NCBI GenBank assembly: GCA_947503265.1
Contig: CANNDC010000001.1
Coordinates: 372,001 to 436,000, forward strand
Origin: an uncultured Alteromonadaceae bacterium
GTDB lineage: Bacteria > Pseudomonadota > Gammaproteobacteria > Enterobacterales > Alteromonadaceae
Direction of reading: 5' to 3'
DNA length: 64,000 bases
Shown in pieces: positions 35,402-42,993 of the stretch. How positions within the stretch are numbered: the first letter of the stretch is position 1; the number at the start of each line of letters is the position of its first letter. Under the pieces are notes generated by a model, which had not been told where the DNA came from, made no database searches, and was given only the letters and a program-made list of their open reading frames with translations. The translations under genes were made by a program, and so were the position numbers.

Positions 35402-37621
35402 ATGCAGGACAGAAATAGTCTTTTGCGACAGCGATTTCTTGACGCTGTTTCTGCGAACAAGTTGCCTTCAGTATCCAACCAAGTGACGCTTGAGTCGGTA
35501 GGTTTAAGTAAAGAACAACTGTTGGATTTGTTTGAAACCCAAGTCATGAGTCGACATCTGGATCTTTGCTCGAGGCAACTACAGAAAAAAGGACAAAGTT
35601 TTTACACAATTGGAAGTGCGGGGCATGAGGGCAATGCTGCTATCTCTCTTGCATTTAGAAAAACAGACATGGCTTTTCTTCATTATCGTAGTGGTGCTTT
35701 TGTCATTCAGCGCGCTAAACATGAAAAAGGGCAAGATCCCCTTTACGATATGTTGTTAAGTTTTTGCGCTTCTTCTGACGATCCTGTTTCGGGGGGAAGG
35801 CATAAAGTGTTGGGAAGCAAATCACTTTTTATACCCCCGCAAACCAGCACAATTGCCTCACAATTACCTAAATCAATCGGCGCTGCATTCAGTTTGGCAC
35901 TAGCGCAAAACGGTCAAGTTGAAAATGTAATGCCAAAAGACAGTGTGATTATATGCAGTTTTGGCGATGCATCTGTTAACCATTCAACTGCGCAAGGCGC
36001 TTTTAACTCAGCTGCATGGGCAGCATTTCAATCAGTCCCTATGCCCATTGTATTTATATGCGAAGACAATGACATTGGTATTTCAACTGCTACGCCAAAA
36101 GGCTGGATAAAAGCCAATTTTCAAAATAGACCGGGTATCCATTATCTTGAATGTGATGGGTTGAACCTTATTGATACGTATCGCAATGCTAAACAAGCGG
36201 CGCAAATAGCCAGACGATTGCACAAGCCGGTTTTTCTTCATGTACACACTGTAAGATTACTAGGTCATGCAGGCTCAGATTCAGAATTCGTATACCGTAC
36301 TGAAGCTGAAATAGAGCAAACTGAATCAAGAGATCCTCTGTTAATGTCGGCGAGTTTGCTGCTGCATCACAAAGTACTTTCAGCGGATAACATTAACCAA
36401 CTCTATTTGGATATTGAAGATAAAATAACATCTTTGAGTGAGATTGCGGTTTCTAAACCGCGCCTCTCTAACCCAGAACAAATCCAAGCTAGTCTGATTC
36501 CCAAAACCAAAAGAGCTGATACCTATAAGTTGGTAACAAAGACTCAGCGTGAAACCCTTTTTAGTCATGAAAAGCACAATATCAACAAGAAGCAGCACCT
36601 AGCGAAGCTACTCAATTGGGCGTTGTTAGATATATTGGCAGCATACGATAATACGCTAATATTTGGCGAGGATGTTGGTAAAAAAGGTGGAGTGTATAAC
36701 GTTACCACTAAGCTAAGTGAGAAATTCGGCCCCAGCCGTGTAGTCAACACTATGCTAGACGAACAGTCGATCTTGGGTACAGCTATCGGCTTAGCACACA
36801 ATGGTTATCTACCGATTCCAGAGATTCAGTTTTTAGCTTATGTGCACAATGCAGAAGATCAAATAAGGGGAGAGGCTGCCACCCTTTCATTTTTTTCCGA
36901 CGGTCAATTTACTAATCCTATGGTTATTCGAATTGCAGGATTAGCCTATCAAAAAGGCTTTGGTGGTCACTTTCATAACGACAACTCATTTGCCGTTTTT
37001 AGAGACATTCCGGGTATCATCATTGCCTGCCCATCAAATGGTAAGGACGCCGTTGATATGCTAAGAACATGCGTTCATACGGCTCAAGTAGAGCAACGAG
37101 TGGTGGTTTTCATTGAGCCTATTGCGCTATACATGAAAAAAGATTTGCATGAAGAGGGCGATCACTTGTGGTCTTTCGATTACCAACCCCCCAACCATAA
37201 AAAGCTAATGAAAGTCGGGGATATTGGTGTCTTTGGTAAGGGTACCGATCTCTGTATTATCAGTTATGGCAATGGCTACTATTTATCAAGGCAAGCAGAA
37301 GACATTCTTAAACAAGCTAACATTTCTGTAAAAGTCATAGATTTACGCTGGCTTGCTCCTTTAAATGAAGCGCAGATTGTGGCTGAAGTTAAGAGTTGTA
37401 AGCATATTTTAATGGTAGATGAATGCCGTAAAACCGGCAGTATTAGCGAAGCCATTACTACCTTGCTCTATGAGAACTCTGTGCTTGACTCAGAGCGTAA
37501 CTATGCCCGTGTTACTGCAAAAGATTGCTTTATTCCACTGGGAACAGCGTCGTATGAGGTACTACCTTCGGTTGAGGAAATAGTGTCTGAAGGGAAAAAG
37601 TTATTTGGATTGATTTCTTAA
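35402..37621 (+). CDS. Fused alpha/beta 2-oxoacid dehydrogenase E1 component
   Basis: A 739-residue thiamine-diphosphate enzyme with both E1 subunits in one chain. The alpha part (about 1-375) has the ThDP motif starting at GDAS (188-191) and a GHEGNAA block. The beta part (about 395-739) has FGEDVGKKGGVYNVT, LDEQSILGTAIGLAHNG, EIQFLAYVHNAEDQIRGEAA and the C-terminal VMVDE-like ILMVDECRK. Fused E1 proteins are usually annotated as 2-oxoisovalerate dehydrogenase. Here it lies 3 bp after glutaryl-CoA dehydrogenase, which hints at 2-oxoadipate as a substrate. No E2 or E3 gene is present. Its end overlaps the convergent GGDEF-EAL gene by 21 bp. Confidence 0.85.
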   Translation: MQDRNSLLRQRFLDAVSANKLPSVSNQVTLESVGLSKEQLLDLFETQVMSRHLDLCSRQLQKKGQSFYTIGSAGHEGNAAISLAFRKTDMAFLHYRSGAFVIQRAKHEKGQDPLYDMLLSFCASSDDPVSGGRHKVLGSKSLFIPPQTSTIASQLPKSIGAAFSLALAQNGQVENVMPKDSVIICSFGDASVNHSTAQGAFNSAAWAAFQSVPMPIVFICEDNDIGISTATPKGWIKANFQNRPGIHYLECDGLNLIDTYRNAKQAAQIARRLHKPVFLHVHTVRLLGHAGSDSEFVYRTEAEIEQTESRDPLLMSASLLLHHKVLSADNINQLYLDIEDKITSLSEIAVSKPRLSNPEQIQASLIPKTKRADTYKLVTKTQRETLFSHEKHNINKKQHLAKLLNWALLDILAAYDNTLIFGEDVGKKGGVYNVTTKLSEKFGPSRVVNTMLDEQSILGTAIGLAHNGYLPIPEIQFLAYVHNAEDQIRGEAATLSFFSDGQFTNPMVIRIAGLAYQKGFGGHFHNDNSFAVFRDIPGIIIACPSNGKDAVDMLRTCVHTAQVEQRVVVFIEPIALYMKKDLHEEGDHLWSFDYQPPNHKKLMKVGDIGVFGKGTDLCIISYGNGYYLSRQAEDILKQANISVKVIDLRWLAPLNEAQIVAEVKSCKHILMVDECRKTGSISEAITTLLYENSVLDSERNYARVTAKDCFIPLGTASYEVLPSVEEIVSEGKKLFGLIS

Positions 37622-39721
37622 TTGGGTGCAAAATTCGTCAAAAGGTACAGGTCGACTAAATAAAAACCCTTGTACCGAGTCACATTTGTGATCTCGCAAA
37701 AAGTTCTTTTGCGACTGGGTTTCTACGCCTTCTGCAATGACGCTGATTTTGAGGCTATGTGCCATTGCAATAACTGCTAAAACTATGGCCTTGTCACTGT
37801 CGCTGTTGTCTAAATCTTTTACAAAAGAACGATCAATTTTTAAATGATCAATAGGCAATTTTTGTAAATAGGCTAACGAACTATAACCCGTTCCAAAGTC
37901 ATCAATAGAAACGCTAATGCCCAAATCCCTTACTGCATTTAACAGACGATATACCTGATTAAAGTTGTCTATCAGTACCCCTTCTGTTAGTTCCAATTCC
38001 AGATTTTTAGCAGGAATATGCGTATCTTGAATGGCGACTAAAATAAAATTAAATAATCGTCTATCGGCAATTTGTCGAGGAGATAGATTGACCGAAATTT
38101 TAAGATCTTGGTCATAGTTTTGCAATTTGCTTAGCATCTGCGTTGCGCGAGTTATTACCCACTTTCCTATGGGAACTATCAAGCCAGTTTGTTCTGCAAT
38201 AGGGATAAACACATCCGGACCAATAATTATTTCTTCGCTTTTCTTCCATCGAATTAGCGCTTCTGCTTTAATAATTTTGCCCGTTTTTAGATCGAGAATG
38301 GGTTGCAAGTAGAGCTCAAACTGCTCTTCATCAATTGCTGTGCGTAATGCTTCTTCCAACGCCAATCTTTTATCGGACGCCTCTTTGAGGGCTTTTGAAT
38401 AAAGTTTAATGGTGCTTTTTGTTTCGCGTTTGGCATTAAACATGGCCAAATCGGCTAATTTCATTAATTCTTCAGCGTTGCAGGCATCCAGCGGGTAGTT
38501 GGCGACACCGACGTTTAAGCCAACCATAATTTTCTGTTGGTTTTCATTGTAGAATGGCTGTTCGACTGCTTCTATCATCCTGCCTGCCAGTTGCTCACAG
38601 CGCGTATGACTCTTTAAGTTATGCAGCAATACGCCGAACTCATTGCCGCCAATACGGGCAATTAGGTCATTTTCATGCAGTAGTGGGCTTAAACGTTGGC
38701 CTATATCTACTAGAAGTTGATCTCCTCCAAGGTGCCCATGTAATTCGTTGACACGCTTGAAGTGTTTTACATCCAAAAATAACACAAAGAAAGGGCATGC
38801 TTTTTCTATGGCTTGCTCTAAACTTTTCCAAAAATACTGACGGTTTGGCAGTTCGGTAACACCATCAAATTGATTGAGCTTTTCGTTTCGCTGAACAAGA
38901 TATTTTACCCGAGTAATATCGCTAACGATGAAAACCCAATACTTTGGTGCCCTGTGTTCATTTTTAATCGGGTAAATTGCGACTTGTAACCATTTGCTAG
39001 AACTGGGTGGCTTATGCCAAAACAATTCGCCATTCCACTGCCCAGAGACTGTAAATACGCGGTTAAATTCTGGGAATTGTTTGTCTAGCAAACTCAGTAG
39101 CGTTTCGATTGGTTGCTCTTCTTGGCTAGATCTGTTCATTTCGAATAGATCATAAGAATCCGGGTTTTGCTTGATGGGTTTTAACTGAGGGTCACAAATC
39201 ATTACCGCAAAATTGGCACTTTCGATGGCTTTGTTGATTGGCTCGATAAGTGACTCTAAGTCGTGATTCCTCATCAGCAAATGTTCAAGTCGCTCATGAA
39301 TATACTCGTGTTGTGCGAGCACTTTGTCATTGGAAAGCAATAATTCCCGAGCAGCTTGAACAGTATTTTGTTGTTTATCGTATTGTTCTTGCAGATTATT
39401 AATGACTAAGTACGACTCTCCTTTGCTTACCGCCGCAATCGCTTCAAGTCTTAGAAGGTGGTCGGGCACTTGTTCAGTCCATATGCCTGATTGAATTTGC
39501 CCATCGATACCAATTTTCCAGAAGTTTTCTGCATCGATAAAAAAATCTTGTAAATATGAGGAGCTGTCGGTAAACGAAAAGATAGTTTGGTCTTTGGCTT
39601 CTGGGGTCAGTTGGTAAAACCAACTTTCATTGCTATGCATTACCTCAAATTTATTGTTTCCGTGTCTTTTCAATATAGAGCAATTGATGATACCGAGTGC
39701 TTGAATGAGAGACTGTTCCAT
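37601..39721 (-). CDS. PAS-GGDEF-EAL protein, probable cyclic-di-GMP phosphodiesterase
   Basis: A 706-residue protein with no transmembrane segment. An N-terminal region of unknown type (1-130) and a probable coiled coil (110-160) precede a PAS-like domain (about 165-285), a GGDEF domain and a C-terminal EAL domain. The diguanylate cyclase motif reads GGNEF and the upstream inhibitory site is HxxD rather than RxxD, so cyclase activity is doubtful. The EAL domain has EALIRW, ELTEGVL, DDFGTGYSSL and AEGVET, as in active phosphodiesterases. The ATG at 39721 has AGGGA upstream that overlaps the stop of the GTPase gene, so expression is coupled. It is the last gene of a four-gene operon. Confidence 0.85.
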   Translation of the reverse strand: MEQSLIQALGIINCSILKRHGNNKFEVMHSNESWFYQLTPEAKDQTIFSFTDSSSYLQDFFIDAENFWKIGIDGQIQSGIWTEQVPDHLLRLEAIAAVSKGESYLVINNLQEQYDKQQNTVQAARELLLSNDKVLAQHEYIHERLEHLLMRNHDLESLIEPINKAIESANFAVMICDPQLKPIKQNPDSYDLFEMNRSSQEEQPIETLLSLLDKQFPEFNRVFTVSGQWNGELFWHKPPSSSKWLQVAIYPIKNEHRAPKYWVFIVSDITRVKYLVQRNEKLNQFDGVTELPNRQYFWKSLEQAIEKACPFFVLFLDVKHFKRVNELHGHLGGDQLLVDIGQRLSPLLHENDLIARIGGNEFGVLLHNLKSHTRCEQLAGRMIEAVEQPFYNENQQKIMVGLNVGVANYPLDACNAEELMKLADLAMFNAKRETKSTIKLYSKALKEASDKRLALEEALRTAIDEEQFELYLQPILDLKTGKIIKAEALIRWKKSEEIIIGPDVFIPIAEQTGLIVPIGKWVITRATQMLSKLQNYDQDLKISVNLSPRQIADRRLFNFILVAIQDTHIPAKNLELELTEGVLIDNFNQVYRLLNAVRDLGISVSIDDFGTGYSSLAYLQKLPIDHLKIDRSFVKDLDNSDSDKAIVLAVIAMAHSLKISVIAEGVETQSQKNFLRDHKCDSVQGFLFSRPVPFDEFCTQLRNQSK

Positions 39722-39730
39722 CAATTTCCC

Positions 39731-40222
39731 TTAATCGCTAGCCAATTTAGCAATACAACTAAAAAACGCTTCGACTTCTGAACCGGATTTGGCGCTAGTG
39801 TTAAAGTAGCCTTGGAAATCTTGACGATAAGCGTTAACTTCCTTTTCACTCCAGTGCCATGCAACATCCAAATCCGCTTTATTGACGATTAATACAGCAG
39901 GAGCATCAGTTACTTCTCTCGCCATATTGTGAATTTCTATGCCTTCGACCAGGGATTGCGAGCGAGTTTGATCAGTGATAATTGCGTATGCCGAAGCACC
40001 ACGCAGGTATTTGGCTTGGAAGCCACAATAGCGATCAATACCTTCGAGATCCCAAATCATTAGTTGCACACTTTTATCAGTCAATTCGATAACTTTTTTA
40101 TCAACTTTGACACCGATAGTAGTGAGATATTTTTCGTTAAATATCCCCTCTACAAATTGTTTAACTAAGCTTGTTTTCCCGACACCAGAGGCACCTAACA
40201 AACAAATTTTCTTTTGGATCAT
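39731..40222 (-). CDS. Ras-like small GTPase of prokaryotic type
   Basis: A 163-residue single-domain GTPase resembling eukaryotic Rab/Ras more than the usual bacterial TRAFAC GTPases. All G motifs are visible: G1 GASGVGKTS (10-18), G2 Thr35 within YLTTIGVKV, G3 DLEG (58-61), G4 NKAD (114-117) and G5 SAK (143-145). The residue after G3 is Ile62, where Ras has its catalytic Gln61, so intrinsic hydrolysis is probably slow and may need a partner. There is no C-terminal lipid motif. It lies between an OmpA-domain membrane protein (24 bp) and a GGDEF-EAL protein (9 bp) in one operon. Confidence 0.85.
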   Translation of the reverse strand: MIQKKICLLGASGVGKTSLVKQFVEGIFNEKYLTTIGVKVDKKVIELTDKSVQLMIWDLEGIDRYCGFQAKYLRGASAYAIITDQTRSQSLVEGIEIHNMAREVTDAPAVLIVNKADLDVAWHWSEKEVNAYRQDFQGYFNTSAKSGSEVEAFFSCIAKLASD

Positions 40223-40246
40223 TTTTCCACTAAACCCATCGACTGG

Positions 40247-42028
40247 TCATTCCGTTTTAAATTTCACAACGTTGAAGATAACTTTTCTAGCACTGTCACC
40301 GGTTGCTTTAATTTCCACCACACCTAACCCTATTGCATTTAGGTATCCTGGGTCAATTCCTATGCTACTCAAATATTGTTGCGTAACCTCTGCTCGTTTT
40401 CGACTTAACGCCTGATTAAATTGTGCAGAACCACTGGAATCAGAGGCTCCCATGATAATAAGACCTACATTTAACTTAAGCTTTTTAGATAGGGTTATGG
40501 CTGAACGCAGATAATTCGCCAACGCATCCAGTTGCCTTTTGGACTCATGGGTTAAGATGTCTTTACCCAGCTCAAACTCAATTTGAGTTCGTTCAATTTT
40601 CGCTGTGTTAATTTCAAATAGTGCGTTTAGAATTTCAGGGTTATCGTCTTCTAGTGTATCTAATTCTTCCACTAGTACTGGCTCGACTATATCAGAAATA
40701 TTTTGCAATCCAGGAATAGTCATTAACTCGGTAGTCAGTTCAAGTTTTTGGATGTTAGCTAGTGTACCTTTAAGAATAGGCAAATCTTTCTCCCAGTTAA
40801 GAGAGAGCTGGGGGTATTTTTCCAACACGCCTTCGAGTCGCTTTTTGACTATTTGAGGCTCCAAAGATAAATATTGCCGTTCGAATATAGCGACGTTCTC
40901 CGAGGCGATTTGGTTTGTACTTAGCCAGTTATCAATAACTTGAGCCTGAGGGTCACGCAATACCTCTGCGTAAACACGAGATAATCCTTGTGTCTCAAGC
41001 TCAGTAATTAATATTCCCGGCTCATCGTTTAACGTTGATACAAGATCGCTGAGTTGATTTTGTTTATGCCGCTGATATCCATAAAATCCGGCTAAAATTA
41101 AAAGAAGCAAAATAAAGAATAGCGCTAAAACGGGCTTCTTACGTTGTTCTTCATGTTCGGGTTTTAATTCCGACAGCAAACACGCCCTGAGAAGTCCTTC
41201 TGTTTCGTCAAAGGGAGCAGTGTCACCTTGGAAATCAGCTATTTCTTTATTATACAGACTGTGTATTTTTTCATTAGTAATTTGAAATTTGGTTGAAATA
41301 TCTTGCGGTATATTCCCGGTTACTGCCGCCACTAACATAAGCTGCGGGCCACGTTCAATAACCAAGGTAAAATCATCGGTTTTGACCACAGCAAGGTGCT
41401 GTTCATTTTCAGCGCTGTCGCTAGTAAAGGAATCGGATACAAAATCATTGATTGCGGTGAGCATACCGGATACCAAATCAGCATCAGTTGCCTGATTTTC
41501 ATCGTTTGCAACCGAATTCAGCAATATGCCTGCATCACGATGAATAAGTAAAACTTGCTCAACTCTGAAAGCAAACGTTTTGCTAGCAACATATTGGGAA
41601 AAACTCACGCCTGCGTGCCAAGCTTTGATTCGCCAACTTATGCCTTTAGGCGTTAAGCTGTGTTCTAGCAACTGATTAGTTTTTTCTAAGAATTCGCTCA
41701 AAAAAGCGGTGACAGATTTACGCACAAGTCGGCCAACTAGTGGATACAAATGCCCAATAAATTGATCACTGTGATTTTTAACTGACGACTCTACTGATTT
41801 CTCAACCGTAGGAACTAGTACTTGCTCAAGAGCATCATCTGATTTTTGTCGATCTTTGAGGGCTTCTACGACAACACTTCCAACCAATTCTCGTGCATGG
41901 GAATGCATGTGTTGTTTGACATATTGTCCATCCTTACCCAAAACCAGCTCGCGTAAAGCCTGCATCTGCTGTTCAGCAGATGTATTGGTCTCTTGTCTAT
42001 TTCCATTAGACTTGGGTGAGGAAGACAT
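40247..42028 (-). CDS. Bitopic OmpA-domain protein with roadblock-like cytoplasmic region
   Basis: A 593-residue protein with no signal peptide. Residues 1-295 are cytoplasmic: a helical segment (15-130), then about 150-265 with an alpha/beta pattern (RVEQVLLIHRDAGILLNSV, HLAVVKTDDFTLVIERG, LMLVAAVTG) resembling roadblock/longin folds that bind small GTPases. One transmembrane helix lies at 299-318. The periplasmic part has a BON-like region with the LRDPQA motif (about 335-445) and a C-terminal OmpA peptidoglycan-binding domain (480-590, with FNQALSRKRAEVTQQYL). The GTPase gene follows by 24 bp. The roadblock call is by eye and needs a profile search. Confidence 0.72.
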   Translation of the reverse strand: MSSSPKSNGNRQETNTSAEQQMQALRELVLGKDGQYVKQHMHSHARELVGSVVVEALKDRQKSDDALEQVLVPTVEKSVESSVKNHSDQFIGHLYPLVGRLVRKSVTAFLSEFLEKTNQLLEHSLTPKGISWRIKAWHAGVSFSQYVASKTFAFRVEQVLLIHRDAGILLNSVANDENQATDADLVSGMLTAINDFVSDSFTSDSAENEQHLAVVKTDDFTLVIERGPQLMLVAAVTGNIPQDISTKFQITNEKIHSLYNKEIADFQGDTAPFDETEGLLRACLLSELKPEHEEQRKKPVLALFFILLLLILAGFYGYQRHKQNQLSDLVSTLNDEPGILITELETQGLSRVYAEVLRDPQAQVIDNWLSTNQIASENVAIFERQYLSLEPQIVKKRLEGVLEKYPQLSLNWEKDLPILKGTLANIQKLELTTELMTIPGLQNISDIVEPVLVEELDTLEDDNPEILNALFEINTAKIERTQIEFELGKDILTHESKRQLDALANYLRSAITLSKKLKLNVGLIIMGASDSSGSAQFNQALSRKRAEVTQQYLSSIGIDPGYLNAIGLGVVEIKATGDSARKVIFNVVKFKTE

Positions 42029-42039
42029 GTTTTATCCGT

Positions 42040-42528
42040 TTATTCTTGATCAGCTTCCAAATTTGTTGCCATAGTGGCGAGTAGTTTCGCAAGTGTTTTG
42101 CGGTCAGTTTTGCTCGAGCTTAACTCTTTGGAAACCTGCTCTAGTTTTTCAAGAGCTTGAGAAATACCTGCATCATAGCGTTCAGTGAGCGCAGCAACCT
42201 CTTTATCAACACGATTGTGCAGTTCGTCAGTATCTTGTCGACCGTTTGTATCAGACATTTCAAGTTCAGATGAGATCTTATCTGCGTAGGTTTTCAACTC
42301 AGCATTTTTCTCTTCGTGTTGACTATCTACGGAATCGATCTTTTTACTCAAATCGGCAAAGTGTGAGTCTAAGCTAGCTTGCATCGCCTTGAATTGTGCA
42401 TTAACACTCTTTTCTAGCTGAGCAAGTTTTGCTTCCAATTCTGCTTTTGCAGAACCAAATACAATGTTCCTTAACGTATCAAGCTCTGAAACAGTTCCCT
42501 GTTCTTCCTCTTTCTTATTTCCTGCCAT
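42040..42528 (-). CDS. Coiled-coil protein, first gene of the GTPase operon
   Basis: A 162-residue, highly charged protein that is almost entirely alpha-helical by composition, with heptad-like repeats from about residue 28 to 150. There is no signal peptide or membrane segment. Residues 17-26 (DTLRNIVFGS) resemble the N-terminal LRELVLG of the OmpA-domain protein encoded next (11 bp away), suggesting a shared binding element. No family is recognised with certainty. By position it is probably a structural partner or adaptor of the GTPase/OmpA-domain pair. Confidence 0.7.
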   Translation of the reverse strand: MAGNKKEEEQGTVSELDTLRNIVFGSAKAELEAKLAQLEKSVNAQFKAMQASLDSHFADLSKKIDSVDSQHEEKNAELKTYADKISSELEMSDTNGRQDTDELHNRVDKEVAALTERYDAGISQALEKLEQVSKELSSSKTDRKTLAKLLATMATNLEADQE

Positions 42529-42642
42529 GATGCGGTTCCTACGTCTTAATCAATACGTAACTTGAATTCTGGATATGAAATTAGCTTACACATTGAATTG
42601 CATAGTTTAATTTCATGTTAGGTTGCAGCTAGAACGCAAGTT

Positions 42643-42662
42643 GTTATCCAGAGTTCAGGTTA
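42643..42662 (-). repeat. Intergenic motif copy A
   Basis: Read on the minus strand this copy is AACCTGAACTCTGGATAA plus flanking bases. It differs from copy B at three positions in the middle. Confidence 0.65.
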
Positions 42663-42749
42663 TTTAGCCATAATAGAAACTTAAGAATAGCGTAAAAATC
42701 ACATATGAGTTAGTGGATACCTTTGAAAATTATCACATTTATTCATACT

Positions 42750-42982
42750 TAACCTGAGGTCTGGATAAGAGGTGTCGACTCTTTACAGACTTATTTAATA
42801 TTTCAATATGTTAAATGTATATAATGCGGCATTCTCTATCTTATTCAGGGAGAATGGTGGGATTTGCGCTCCTTTCAAGGCTTTCACATGGTTGTCTAGT
42901 CACTCTAAACGCTTTGTGGACAACGCAGAAATGGGCGCAAATAGCGCCGTTATCAGGCACGGTTTATCCAAACCTCAGGTTA
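42750..42982. repeat. 233-bp segment bounded by inverted repeats (candidate MITE-like element)
   Basis: The left end (42750-42769) contains AACCTGAGGTCTGGATAA. The right end (42963-42982) is its inverse complement with a single change in that 18-mer. The interior is non-coding except for two short overlapping frames. Terminal inverted repeats with a small non-autonomous interior suggest a MITE-like or REP-derived element, but no clear target-site duplication was found. Confidence 0.5.
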
Positions 42983-42993
42983 CTTCGTTTTGA

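Larger units (their letters stand above)
42529..42993. other. 465-bp intergenic region with inverted repeats
   Basis: This gap separates the GTPase operon from a TonB receptor gene that also reads leftward, so it must contain the operon promoter and may hold the receptor gene's 3' end. Three copies of an 18-20 bp motif occur in it (see the repeat entries). Two overlapping ORFs of about 60 codons (42808-42997) end in the right-hand repeat and look like chance reading frames in an element rather than genes. Confidence 0.5.
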
